Of a stretch of 23,036 nucleotides of DNA, positions 1 to 7,501 are shown piece by piece. The position numbers and the translations under genes were made by a program. Source of the DNA: Chloroflexota bacterium. Its GTDB lineage: Bacteria; Chloroflexota; Limnocylindria; Limnocylindrales; CSP1-4. The notes beneath the pieces were generated by a model, which saw nothing but the letters and a program-made list of their open reading frames with translations, made no database searches and was not told the DNA's origin. Position 1 is the stretch's first letter. The number at the start of each line of letters is the position of its first letter. The stretch is from positions 1-23,036 of the forward strand of contig JAJYGO010000443.1 of the NCBI GenBank assembly GCA_021785115.1, written 5' to 3'.

Positions 1-781
1 TCAGTCCCAGCGGCGGAGCCACGAGGCCGCTGCGCCGCCGGCCGCTGTCGCGGAGCCACATCGACCCGCCGAGCAGGACGACCAGGGCCACCAGCGCGAT
101 CCAGCTGATCTCGGGCTGGATATACGTGTAGACGATGCCGTAGTAGGCACGCTGGTCGGGCGAGATCGTGCTCGTGACGGTGACTCCCCCGGCGGCCCCG
201 AGGATGATGATCATGACCCCGAAGAAGAACATCTGGCCGGCGAGCGTGACCACGAACGACGGCAGCCGCAGGCGCGTGATGATGAACCCCTGGAGGGCAC
301 CGATGGCGGCGCAGACGAGCAGCGCCACGGCCATCGCGCCCCACCAGGGCCAGTTGTGCAGGAGATCAGAGGGGGCCGGCTCGGCCTGCACGAGCTGTGC
401 CGCGACGATCCCCCCGATCGCCGCGATGTAGCCGATGGAGAGATCGATCTCGCCGAGCAGGAGGACGAAGATCTCGGCGATCCCCAGCACGATGAAGACG
501 GCGCTCTGGTCGAACAGGTTGACCAGGTTGACCGCGGTCAGGTAGACGTGGTTGGGCGTCACGATCTGGAAGACGATCGTGACGGCGACCAGCGCCGCCA
601 CCACGGGCAGGACGCCGGCATCACCGCTTCGCACCCGGCCGAACCAGGCCCGCAGGTACTGGCCCAGCGACTGGGCCACGATCTCCGGCGGGATCACGTC
701 CACCGCCGCGGCGGTGAGGTCCTGTCCGGCGTCCGGCCCCCCGTTCGGCACCTTGCTGATGTCGCCTCCGACCCCTGACAT
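1..781 (-). CDS. Sugar ABC transporter permease, XylH/RbsC type (partial)
   Basis: Membrane permease of a CUT2-class sugar importer. It starts at ATG 781 and stays open to the window edge, so 260 codons are visible and the C-terminal part is missing. A charged, soluble N-terminus of about 55 residues is followed by hydrophobic segments. Residues 111-117 read EIDLSIG, preceded by LLLG, which is the signature of XylH/RbsC/AraH permeases. Further membrane segments follow, including one in a RLRLPSFVVTLA context that is also typical of the family. The start lies 3 bases after the stop of the ATPase gene, so the two are surely co-transcribed. The family call is firm; xylose as substrate is an inference from the XylF-like binding protein of the same operon. 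Confidence 0.9.
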   Translation of the reverse strand, partial: MSGVGGDISKVPNGGPDAGQDLTAAAVDVIPPEIVAQSLGQYLRAWFGRVRSGDAGVLPVVAALVAVTIVFQIVTPNHVYLTAVNLVNLFDQSAVFIVLGIAEIFVLLLGEIDLSIGYIAAIGGIVAAQLVQAEPAPSDLLHNWPWWGAMAVALLVCAAIGALQGFIITRLRLPSFVVTLAGQMFFFGVMIIILGAAGGVTVTSTISPDQRAYYGIVYTYIQPEISWIALVALVVLLGGSMWLRDSGRRRSGLVAPPLGL

Positions 782-784
782 GCG

Positions 785-1645
785 TCAGTCCCTCCTCGAG
801 TTGGCGTCGGACGCGCCGACTGCGCGGGTCGATTGGCCGGTGGTCATGTAGTCGACCACGCTCTGGCGATCGAAGGATGACGCGACGTCCTGCGCCACCA
901 TGCGACCGAGGTGCAGCACGGCGATCCGGTCCGCGACCTCGAAGACGTCGTTGAGGTTGTGGGAGATGATCATCACGGCCAGGCCGTGGTCCTTCAGCCG
1001 CTTGACCAGGTCGAGCACCATCCTGGTCTGCGCCACGCCGAGCGCCGCCGTCGGCTCGTCGAGCATCACCAGCTTGGAGTTCCACATGACCGCCTTGGCC
1101 ACCGCCACCGCCTGCCGCTGCCCGCCGGACAGGGTGGAGACTGGCTGGCGGATGGAGCGGACGGTGGTCACGTGGAGGCTGGCCAGAGTCTCGCTGGCGG
1201 CCCGCTCCATGCTGTCCTCGTTGAGGAACAGGCCACGGCTCAGCCGCTCCCGGCCGAGGAACATGTTCTGGACGATGTCGAGGTTGTCCGCGAGTGCGAG
1301 GTCCTGGTAGACGGTCTCGATCCCGAGCGATGCGGAGTCCCGCGGGCTGCGGATGTGGACCGGCCGTCCCTCCCAGAAGATCTCGCCGCTGTCCGGCTGA
1401 TGGATGCCGGCGATCGTCCTGGTGAGCACCGACTTGCCGGCGCCGTTGTCCCCGCACAGCGCCGTGACCTGGCCCTTCGGGAGGTCCAGGTCCACGTCGT
1501 AGAGCGCCTGGACGGCGCCGAAGTGTTTGCTGATGCCTCGCAGGCGAAGCAGGGGCTCGGCGGTGGTCGACGCGTCCGTGGGGCTGCGCCCGGCGGCCCC
1601 CGGGGCGCCTCGCGCGGACCCGTCTGCGGGGGTGAGCATCTCCAT
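785..1645 (-). CDS. Sugar ABC transporter ATP-binding protein, single NBD (CUT2)
   Basis: ATPase that powers the sugar importer. From the chosen start it is 286 aa with one complete nucleotide-binding domain: Walker A GDNGAGKS (65-72), Q-loop Q114, signature LSGGQ (172-176), Walker B LVMLDEP (192-198) and switch His229. Classical XylG, RbsA and AraG have two fused domains of about 500 aa, so this is the short FrcA-like form that must act as a dimer. ATG 1645 was preferred over the in-frame upstream start at 1690 because GGAGGAG lies 5 bases before it. A 223-base gap with a strong hairpin separates it from the binding-protein gene. An Ala/Gly/Ser-rich stretch of about 30 residues precedes the domain. 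Confidence 0.93.
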   Translation of the reverse strand: MEMLTPADGSARGAPGAAGRSPTDASTTAEPLLRLRGISKHFGAVQALYDVDLDLPKGQVTALCGDNGAGKSVLTRTIAGIHQPDSGEIFWEGRPVHIRSPRDSASLGIETVYQDLALADNLDIVQNMFLGRERLSRGLFLNEDSMERAASETLASLHVTTVRSIRQPVSTLSGGQRQAVAVAKAVMWNSKLVMLDEPTAALGVAQTRMVLDLVKRLKDHGLAVMIISHNLNDVFEVADRIAVLHLGRMVAQDVASSFDRQSVVDYMTTGQSTRAVGASDANSRRD

Positions 1646-1787
1646 CGTTCCTCCTCCGGGCACTCGGGTGGCTGGAGTGGTTCCGGTCATTCTGCGCCAG
1701 GCCCGATCGAGCCATCAGTCCGACGGGCAGCCCGGGCGCCAGGCGCCGGTCGATCGACCCGCCGGCGCTCTGCTGACGCCAACAATG

Positions 1788-1824
1788 ACCATGTCGCACC
1801 CGCGAGGCGCGGGTGCGACATGGT
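1788..1824 (-). terminator. 17-bp perfect stem-loop between binding protein and ATPase genes
   Basis: A perfect inverted repeat has arms ACCATGTCGCACCCGCG and its complement around a 3-base loop (AGG). It sits 44 bases past the stop of the binding-protein gene. No T-run follows on the minus strand, so it is not a textbook intrinsic terminator. In sugar ABC operons a hairpin at this place often protects the binding-protein mRNA and lowers expression of the downstream membrane genes; that role is inferred here. Confidence 0.6.
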
Positions 1825-1868
1825 GTCCATCGAGAGGCGATCGCAGCGCTGCCGCCGCGATCGGGCCC

Positions 1869-3173
1869 TCAGGGCTGGATGTTGGCGGCCGAGCAGACGC
1901 TCGTGCCGACCGCCGCGCAGAGGTCCTTGGCAGAAACGAAGTTGTCCTTGATGACCGTGGAGGCCATGTTGGAGGCGTTGACCCAGAGCGGGGTCAGGAG
2001 GACAGCCGGCTCAGTGACCGAGGCGTTGGTCGGGTCGGTCGTCGTGCCGTTCACCAGCGCTGCGGGCGGCGTCTGGCCGGCGCGCAGGTAGCTGGCGAGG
2101 GCAACGGCTGCCTGGGCCTCGAGGTAGATCGGCTTGTAGACCGATCCGCACTGGTAGCCCTGGAGGATGCTCTCCATGCCCTGGAGGGTGGCGTCCTGTC
2201 CCGTGGTCGGGATCTTCTTGGCCGGAACGCCCGCCGCCTTGAGGACGGTGATCACGGAGTTGGCGAGACCGTCGTTGGCCTCGATGGTCGCGTTGATCGA
2301 CTTGTTGGCCGTGTAGGCCTGCTGGAAGATGGTCTGGCCCTTGGCGTTGTCCCATCCGGGAGCGATCTGCTCGCCCGCCAGCGTGTAGGTCACGCCGTTG
2401 TGCGTGGCGGTCGTACCGGGCTTGACCTGCGCCACGCTCTGGCCCCAGACCGCCCCGTTGTAGCCCTTGGCGAAGTCGATCGCGTTCGGGTCGGTGTCCT
2501 GGCCACCGTCAAGCGTGAACACCTTGGGAGCCGTGACGCCCCAGTCGCTCACGCACTGCAGGAAGCCCTGGCCGATCAGCTTGCCGACCTGGACGTTGTC
2601 GAAGCTGACGTAGTACGTGTTGGTGCCCTGGAAGGTGGCGCGGTCGTAGCTGATGTACGGGATGCCCGCGGCGGCGGCCAGCGACTGGATCTGCTTGCCG
2701 GTCGGCCCGTCGAGCGGATCCACGAGCAGCACCTTCGCGCCCGCGGCGATGTCCGCCTGTGCGATCGCGACCTCGGTGTTGGTGGTTCCGACGGCGTTCT
2801 GGATCTTGAAGTCGCTGGCGGAGTAACCGGCCGTCTGGAAGGCCTTGGTCAGGTACGGAAGGTCATAGCTGGTGTACCTCGCCGACGTGGTCACGTCGGG
2901 GAGGATGACTCCGACCAGCCCGCTGCCCGCCGAAACGACGCTGGTCAGCTGGGACATGGCCGAGAAACTGGCGTCGAACGACGTGACACTCAGCGACGTC
3001 GCCGCTGCGCTGGCCGGGGCTGCGCTGGCCGGGGCTGCGCTGGCCGGGGCTGCGCTGGCCGGGGCCGGGGTCGCCGGCGCCGCCGTCGGCGCCGTGGTCG
3101 CGGCACTGCTGCACGCACCCGCGACGATCGAGATCGTCGCGACCGCGGCCAGCACCGATGTGCGGATCTTCAC
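1869..3173 (-). CDS. Sugar ABC transporter substrate-binding lipoprotein, XylF-like
   Basis: Extracytoplasmic sugar receptor of 434 aa. GTG 3173 is chosen because GAGGAGG lies 5 bases upstream and the next residues form a signal peptide (MKIRTSVLAAVATISIVAGA then Cys21). The lipobox AGA-C is slightly off consensus. Residues of about 22-55 are an Ala/Pro/Ser/Thr linker containing four PASAA repeats. The mature domain carries XylF-like blocks: ISYDR, YVSFDNVQVGKLIGQG, IEANDGLANSVI, TGQDATLQGM and VYKPIYLEAQAAVALA. These place it in the periplasmic-binding-protein type I group nearest to D-xylose binding proteins. It follows the ROK regulator by 88 bases and leads the transporter genes. The exact sugar is not shown by sequence alone. 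Confidence 0.88.
   Translation of the reverse strand: MKIRTSVLAAVATISIVAGACSSAATTAPTAAPATPAPASAAPASAAPASAAPASAAATSLSVTSFDASFSAMSQLTSVVSAGSGLVGVILPDVTTSARYTSYDLPYLTKAFQTAGYSASDFKIQNAVGTTNTEVAIAQADIAAGAKVLLVDPLDGPTGKQIQSLAAAAGIPYISYDRATFQGTNTYYVSFDNVQVGKLIGQGFLQCVSDWGVTAPKVFTLDGGQDTDPNAIDFAKGYNGAVWGQSVAQVKPGTTATHNGVTYTLAGEQIAPGWDNAKGQTIFQQAYTANKSINATIEANDGLANSVITVLKAAGVPAKKIPTTGQDATLQGMESILQGYQCGSVYKPIYLEAQAAVALASYLRAGQTPPAALVNGTTTDPTNASVTEPAVLLTPLWVNASNMASTVIKDNFVSAKDLCAAVGTSVCSAANIQP
3004..3063. repeat. 15-bp tandem repeat, 4 copies, in the lipoprotein linker
   Basis: The unit GCTGCGCTGGCCGGG occurs four times with no mismatch inside the binding-protein gene. On the minus strand it encodes a repeating five-residue Pro-Ala-Ser-Ala-Ala linker next to the lipid-anchored cysteine. 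The 15-bp unit keeps the frame, so copy-number change would only lengthen or shorten the tether. Confidence 0.9.
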
Positions 3174-3185
3174 TGGTTCCTCCTC

Positions 3186-3219
3186 GTTGCAGTTACTGGA
3201 GCTGTGCGGCGTATGCAAC
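3186..3219 (-). promoter_or_regulatory. Possible operator dyad upstream of the binding-protein gene
   Basis: The arms GTTGCA (3186-3191) and TGCAAC (3214-3219) form an inverted repeat 22 bases apart, just upstream of the ribosome binding site of the binding-protein gene and inside the 88-base gap behind the ROK regulator. It could be a regulator site or an RNA hairpin. No convincing -35/-10 pair was found here. Confidence 0.3.
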
Positions 3220-3261
3220 CACGCTGGGGCCCGGCCTCGGGGAGTCCGGGCGGCACCGTGC

Positions 3262-4566
3262 TCACGCTGTGCGCTGTGCTGCCAGTTCACCTCCTTGACT
3301 CTGCTCGACGGCCCGCCCCCCCAGTGCGGCCATGGCGGCGACCGGTCGGGCGCGACGCGCGCCGACACGGCTGACCGTCGCCGGATCCGCGATGGTCGGC
3401 GCGAACGCGAGCTCCGCGGCGCCCACCAGCGCCGCATCGGCTCCCAGGCTGACCCGGACGATCGCCACCAGGTCATGCGGCCGGGCGATCGTCCGGTGGG
3501 CCACCTCGTCGACGATGATGGCCCGGACGAATGGGAAGAGACGGGCGTACAGACCGCCGAGGGCGATCGTGCCCGGGTTGAAGACGTTGACGAGCCCGGC
3601 GATCCCGATGCCCAGCCAGTGCCCCACCGTGGTGACGGCACGGAGCGCTTCCGGGTCGCCCGCGGCGGCGGCGGCGAGCAGCTGGTCGACGGACGCGCGG
3701 GCGTCGCCGCCCGGCCCACCGCCTGCGAGACGGATGAGGGCCTCCTCGCCGGCCTCGGTCTCCCAGCAGCCACGCGACCCGCAGTGACAGGGGAGACCAT
3801 CGGGGTTCACCGTCATGTGTCCGACCTCGCCGGCATACCCCACGCTGCCGCCGATCTGCTGGCCGCCGGCGATGATCCCCGCCCCGATCCCGGCCTCCCC
3901 CCACAGGCAGAGGAAGTCGCTCTGGCCCACTCCTGCGCCGCGCGTGTGCTCCGCGAGCGTGGCGAGGTCGGCGTCGTTGCCCACGAAGACGGGAACGTCC
4001 AGGGCGAGCTCCGCGGCGACGAGGTCGGCAATCGGGACGTTGCGCCAGCCCAGGTTTGGCGCGAGCAGGACGAACCCGTCGTCCCTGCGGACCAGGCCCG
4101 GGACCGCCACGGCAACCGCCAGGACGGGCTGCCCGCCGCCCAGCGCGCCCAGAGGTCCGCTGGCCAGTTGCCCGAGCGCGGTCACCTCGGCATCGGGCGA
4201 ACGCATCCCCCGAGGTCGCGCCATCCGGGCGCTGTGCAGGATGGTCCCGCCCAGCGCCACCACCGCCACGGCGAGGGAATCCGTGGCCATCTCCGCGGCA
4301 AGCACGACGGGGCCGTCGAGGAGTGGGGCGACGAGCGGCGACGGGCGTCCGGGCCCGGCCTTGTCCCCTGGCGGGCGTTCCGCAACCAGGCGCCGCGAGG
4401 CGAGCTCGGCCACCAGCGAGCCGATCGTGCTCCGGTTCAGGCCCGTGCGCGAAGCGAGCTCGGAGCGCGAGAGGGCACCGTGCACGTGCACCTCGCGCAG
4501 CAGCGAGCTCAGATTGTGCCGCCTGAGTGCCGCCGGTTGCCCGAGACCGGCGGTCCGTGGATCCAT
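3262..4566 (-). CDS. ROK-family transcriptional regulator (XylR/Mlc type)
   Basis: Sugar-responsive repressor of 434 aa. An N-terminal winged helix-turn-helix (about 20-60, with SRSELASRTGLNRSTIGSLV) is followed by a ROK domain from about residue 87. The domain contains VGNDAD (195-200), GEVGH (246-250) and the zinc-binding motif CHCGSRGCWE (260-269), all standard for NagC/Mlc/XylR proteins. ATG 4566 is preferred over the longer reading from 4779, whose extra 71 residues look non-coding and would contain the promoter. It lies first in the operon on the same strand, so it probably controls both itself and the xylose-type transporter. The ligand is not proven. ROK regulators next to XylFGH-like systems are a known arrangement in high-GC Gram-positive bacteria. 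Confidence 0.9.
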   Translation of the reverse strand: MDPRTAGLGQPAALRRHNLSSLLREVHVHGALSRSELASRTGLNRSTIGSLVAELASRRLVAERPPGDKAGPGRPSPLVAPLLDGPVVLAAEMATDSLAVAVVALGGTILHSARMARPRGMRSPDAEVTALGQLASGPLGALGGGQPVLAVAVAVPGLVRRDDGFVLLAPNLGWRNVPIADLVAAELALDVPVFVGNDADLATLAEHTRGAGVGQSDFLCLWGEAGIGAGIIAGGQQIGGSVGYAGEVGHMTVNPDGLPCHCGSRGCWETEAGEEALIRLAGGGPGGDARASVDQLLAAAAAGDPEALRAVTTVGHWLGIGIAGLVNVFNPGTIALGGLYARLFPFVRAIIVDEVAHRTIARPHDLVAIVRVSLGADAALVGAAELAFAPTIADPATVSRVGARRARPVAAMAALGGRAVEQSQGGELAAQRTA

Positions 4567-4618
4567 GCGCCGACGCCAGCTCCTGCAGCGGTTGACGTGG
4601 TGGGTCGCTATTTGCTCG

Positions 4619-4646
4619 ACTCTACAACAAACACCCCGGTTGTCAA
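4619..4646 (-). promoter_or_regulatory. Predicted promoter and operator of the ROK regulator
   Basis: On the minus strand TTGACA (4646-4641, a perfect -35) is followed after 16 bases by TAGAGT (4624-4619, 4 of 6 matches to -10). An inverted repeat ACAAC-N10-GTTGT (4624-4628 and 4639-4643) lies across the spacer, where a bound repressor would block polymerase. Autoregulation is inferred from this position. The rest of the 4567-4849 gap shows nothing else I can support. Confidence 0.55.
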
Positions 4647-4849
4647 TGTGGGCCGCAAGGCTCCCGGCGCGCCCGGCGTTGCGGCGACCTCGCAGTCGGT
4701 TTCGCCCGGCCGCGGTGGCCTCCCGGCCGGCCGCTCTGCAGCCGTGGCGACCCACCCGAGCGCGCCCACGGTCGGGCACGCATGCCTCAGCCCGGTATCC
4801 ACGGCATCGCCTCGTCAGCAGCGGGAGCCCCGCTTCCGCGGGCCCCGGT

Positions 4850-5146
4850 TCAGTGCTGCCCCAGCTCGGGATGTGCCCGCGCGAGCGCCGATCGGAGTGC
4901 CGGCTCCTCGTCGAGCGTCGCCAGCACCTCGAAGACGAGGCGGTTGACCGCGTTCGCGGCCGCCTGGCGGGCAGGTGCCCGCAGCACCTCCACCAGGCGA
5001 TCGCACGCCGCGGGGTTCACCGCCTGCAGGTCCTCGGCGCCACAGGCCTCGATCACCGCGTGGTGGAGCAGCGCCGCCACGCGCTCGTCGAGCCCGCCGC
5101 TCCGGAGGCGAGCGGCGAGGTTGTGGGGTTCGATCGCGACGGCCAT
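4850..5146 (-). CDS. Small hypothetical protein (98 aa)
   Basis: Not recognised. The ATG at 5146 is chosen because a GAGGTGG sequence lies just upstream and the longer in-frame reading to 5413 is low-complexity Arg/Gly/Pro and unlike protein. The 98 residues look like a compact helical, soluble protein with an acidic C-terminus (VLATLDEEPALRSALARAHP). There is no Cys pair, no signal peptide and no membrane segment. It shares its strand with the ROK gene, 283 bases away, and is divergent from the MarR gene. Confidence is moderate because the composition and start signal are good but no family was identified. Confidence 0.55.
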   Translation of the reverse strand: MAVAIEPHNLAARLRSGGLDERVAALLHHAVIEACGAEDLQAVNPAACDRLVEVLRAPARQAAANAVNRLVFEVLATLDEEPALRSALARAHPELGQH

Positions 5147-5378
5147 GGCACCACCTCGCGCCCAGCGTCCTGGGTGCCGTGTCCCCGGCCGGCCGGGAGC
5201 GCGGCGCCCCCACACGGTGCGGGTCGGTCTCGCCAGTCGCTCCGCGCGGTCCCGGCGGCCGCCATGCGGGCCGCGCATCCTCGCTCCCCGCGTCCGCTGC
5301 GAAGCGTGGCGCGACAGATTGCCCGGTGCGAGAGTCATAGCTCCCGAAGTCGGTCGCTGCGCGCCCGTGCCGCTCCGC

Positions 5379-5407
5379 TGGACGGAACTCGTAGTAATAG
5401 CTACAAT
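5379..5407 (+). promoter_or_regulatory. Promoter of marR-like gene, probably leaderless, with dyad
   Basis: TGGACG (5379-5384) and TACAAT (5402-5407, 5 of 6) are 17 bases apart. The -10 ends only 8 bases before ATG 5416 and no ribosome binding site fits between, so the transcript probably starts at or within a base or two of the ATG. The dyad GTAG-N6-CTAC (5391-5404) overlaps the -10 and suggests autorepression by the encoded MarR protein. The 5147-5378 part of the gap shows nothing else supportable. Confidence 0.6.
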
Positions 5408-5415
5408 CGCCAATC

Positions 5416-5913
5416 ATGAACGGTCCGATCACGCGGGCAGCCGAGCCCGCATCCGTCGACGTGCGCCGCACGCCGGGCCTCGAGGGGTCGCTCGGGTTCC
5501 GCCTGGGCCGGGCGCACCGGCACCTCCGGTCGGCGTGGGAGTGCCGCATCTCGGACCTGCATCTCACCGGCGTACAGGCCGCAGTCCTGCGTTCCGTGGC
5601 CGACGGGCCGGGGACGGGGCTGCGCGAGCTCGCCCGACGGCTGCAGGCCGATCCCATGAACGTGAAGCGCACCGCGGACGACCTGGAGCGGGCCGGGCTC
5701 CTGCGGTCCATCTCCGATCCCGCCGACCGCCGCCGTCGGATCCTGACGGCGACCGTGCGCGGGCGGGAGCTGGCGGACGAGGTCGCGGACCGGTCGGCGG
5801 CCTGGAACACGCACCTCTCGGACCTGCTCGACCCGGCCGACGCCGCGACACTGCTGGAGCTGCTCGGGCGTCTCGAGGCAGGCCTCTCGCGGGGGGACGA
5901 GCACCGTGCCTGA
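5416..5913 (+). CDS. MarR-family transcriptional regulator
   Basis: Winged-helix regulator of 165 aa. The central part has the MarR fold order: a helix with LTGVQAAVLRSVADGPGTGL, the recognition region (ELARRLQADPMNVKRTADDL), then the wing with DPADRRRRILTATVRG, whose D-x-R-D/R-R-R pattern is the family hallmark. MarR proteins are dimers that release DNA when they bind small aromatic or toxic compounds. Its stop overlaps the start of the following MFS exporter by 8 bases, so the two are translationally coupled. The usual logic is repression of the exporter until its substrate appears. The start is supported by the promoter placed directly before the ATG. Confidence 0.9.
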   Translation: MNGPITRAAEPASVDVRRTPGLEGSLGFRLGRAHRHLRSAWECRISDLHLTGVQAAVLRSVADGPGTGLRELARRLQADPMNVKRTADDLERAGLLRSISDPADRRRRILTATVRGRELADEVADRSAAWNTHLSDLLDPADAATLLELLGRLEAGLSRGDEHRA

Positions 5914-7318
5914 GCCGCGCATGCCGGCCGACGGTGCGCCCGGACCCGGGCGCGCAGCGGGAGCGGGGCGGGCGCCCCGCCCCGATGACGCCGGTCCCCG
6001 GCCGGGTGGGACCGCGAACCTGGTCCCCCCGGCGTTCCGCGTGAGCGCCTTCCGCTGGTACTGGAGCAGCCAGTTCGTCTCCGGGATCGGTACGTGGGCG
6101 CAGGCGGTCGCCCAGAGCTGGCTGGTGCTCGAGCTCACCCATTCGGCGGTGATGCTCGGCACCGTGACCATGCTCCAGTTCCTGCCCCTCCTCGTCTTCC
6201 CCCTGTTCGCCGGTGTCGTGGCCGACCGACTGCCGAGGCGGCGGATGCTGATCGCGACCCAGACCATCGCGGCGCTGCAGGCGGTGCTGCTGGGCGTGCT
6301 GGTGTTCAGCCACCAGGTGCAGATCTGGGAGGTGGCCCTCCTGGCCCTGCTGCTGGGCCTCACCAACGCCTTCAACAACCCGGCCGCGCAGGCATTCGTG
6401 CCGGAGCTCGTGGGCACCGACCTGGTGGGCGACGCGGTGGCCCTCAACAGCATCCAGTTCAACCTGGCGCGGCTGGTCGGCGGCGCCGTGGGCGGGATCA
6501 CCGTCGCCTGGTGGGGGATCGCGGGCGCGCTCTTCATCAACGCGGTCAGCTACGTGCCCGCCGTCGCGGTGCTGGCCTGGATCCGGCCGCGGCACGTGAC
6601 CGTCCGGGCACGCCGTCCCGACGTGCGGGTCGTGCATGAGCTGGCGGAGGGGATCCGCTACGCCGTCCGCACCCCGACCGTGCGCCCGGTGGTGCTGCTC
6701 TTCGGGGTGGTCGGCCTGCTGGGGTTCAACTGGCAGGTCGCGCTGCCGCTGCTCGCCGTGGCCCTGCACAACGGGGTCACCGGCTACGGGACCCTGATGT
6801 CGGCGCTGGGAGCCGGCTCGCTGGTGGGCGGCCTCGTCCTGGCCCGCATCCGGCGACCGAGCGAACGACTCCTGGCGACGGGCGGCCTGGCGATGGGCGC
6901 GCTCCTGGTGCTGCTCGCCGTCTCCTCCATGTACGTCGTGAGCCTGGCCCTGATGGTGGCCGCCGGGTTCGCGGGAGTGGTGGCGTCGGTGACCGCCAAC
7001 ACGCTGCTCCAGATCCGCACGCCCGATGCGCTGCGTGGCAGGATCATGAGCATCTACGTGCTGCTGATGGGCGGCACCACGCCGATCGGCGCATTCCTGC
7101 TTGGGACGATCGCCGGGGGCTGGGGCATCCAGGCCGGGCTGCTGATCTTCGGCGTGCTGATCGTGCTGGCGATCGGCGGCATCCGGCTGCGGGCCGGTTC
7201 CGCGCGGGCAGCCGCGCAGGTTGCGCGGCCCGTTACGGTTGCGCTGCCCGTTGCCGAGGAGATCGCCGATGCCGGGCTCGGCGAGGGCGTCGTGACCGCC
7301 CCGGGCGTCCCGGACTAG
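5906..7318 (+). CDS. MFS transporter, MFS_3/EntS-like exporter
   Basis: Polytopic exporter of 470 aa with about 12 predicted membrane segments after a Pro/Gly-rich N-terminal tail of about 40 residues. The opening FRWYWSSQFVSGIGTWAQ, the loop AGVVADRLPRRRML and the NNPAAQAFVPELV block are typical of the MFS_3 (transmembrane secretion effector) family that includes enterobactin exporter EntS. It starts at GTG 5906 inside the marR reading frame, behind a GGGGGG-rich ribosome binding site. Such proteins use the proton gradient to expel siderophores or drugs; the substrate here is unknown. It probably forms a two-gene operon with the MarR regulator. Confidence 0.88.
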   Translation: MPEPRMPADGAPGPGRAAGAGRAPRPDDAGPRPGGTANLVPPAFRVSAFRWYWSSQFVSGIGTWAQAVAQSWLVLELTHSAVMLGTVTMLQFLPLLVFPLFAGVVADRLPRRRMLIATQTIAALQAVLLGVLVFSHQVQIWEVALLALLLGLTNAFNNPAAQAFVPELVGTDLVGDAVALNSIQFNLARLVGGAVGGITVAWWGIAGALFINAVSYVPAVAVLAWIRPRHVTVRARRPDVRVVHELAEGIRYAVRTPTVRPVVLLFGVVGLLGFNWQVALPLLAVALHNGVTGYGTLMSALGAGSLVGGLVLARIRRPSERLLATGGLAMGALLVLLAVSSMYVVSLALMVAAGFAGVVASVTANTLLQIRTPDALRGRIMSIYVLLMGGTTPIGAFLLGTIAGGWGIQAGLLIFGVLIVLAIGGIRLRAGSARAAAQVARPVTVALPVAEEIADAGLGEGVVTAPGVPD

Positions 7319-7419
7319 CCGATCCTCCCGCCGCCGGTGTGGGCCGGTCACGCCCGGTCCTCCCGGCGACTCCTGCCGCATGGGCCGGCGCTGCGCGCGG
7401 GCGGGCCCGGCTCCTGCGA

Positions 7420-7459
7420 TATACTTCCGTCTAGACGATTATTCGGTAATAGGAAGTGT
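7420..7459 (+). promoter_or_regulatory. Dyad/promoter region of first DHA2 exporter, shared with 10006-10045
   Basis: TATACT (7420-7425) could be a -10 box. The arms ATACTTCC (7421-7428) and GGAAGTGT (7452-7459) are inverted with one mismatch. Between them lie the palindrome GTCTAGAC (7429-7436) and ATTA-N5-TAAT (7438-7450). The same arms, one base shorter (ATACTCC/GGAGTGT), occur at the same spacing in front of the MarR gene at 10049. Such matching change in both arms suggests an operator recognised by a common MarR protein, or an RNA hairpin. Confidence 0.55.
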
Positions 7460-7462
7460 TCG

Positions 7463-7501
7463 GAGGACGAATTGTTCCCGACGCGGATCGCTCCCCGATG
7501 A
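7463..7501 (+). pseudogene. Deletion remnant of a marR gene in front of the first DHA2 exporter
   Basis: The stretch GTGTTCGGAGGACGA, then a variable base pair and TCCCGAC, matches the translation start of the MarR gene at 10049. The end GATCGCTCCCCGATGA matches the last codons of that gene and its overlap with the next start (GATCGCCCGGTGA). Read from 7463 the frame runs 12 codons and stops with TGA 7499-7501, which overlaps ATG 7498. The former GTG start is now GAG. A TTG at 7472 with GGAGG 5 bases upstream could still open a 9-codon leader (LFPTRIAPR). I infer an internal deletion of about 170 codons. Confidence 0.5.

Noticed and set aside
4567..4779. N-terminal extension of the ROK regulator by 71 residues
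   Set aside because: The region holds a good promoter with an operator-like dyad, and the extra residues are Arg/Gly-rich; the helix-turn-helix follows naturally from ATG 4566.
2872..4947. Very long open frame on the plus strand, and similar ones at 1527-3374 (+), 7348-10071 (-), 10144-11661 (-) and 11523-14075 (+)
   Set aside because: These lie opposite or out of frame with well-supported genes and have Arg/Gly/Pro/Ala-biased composition typical of non-coding frames in GC-rich DNA.
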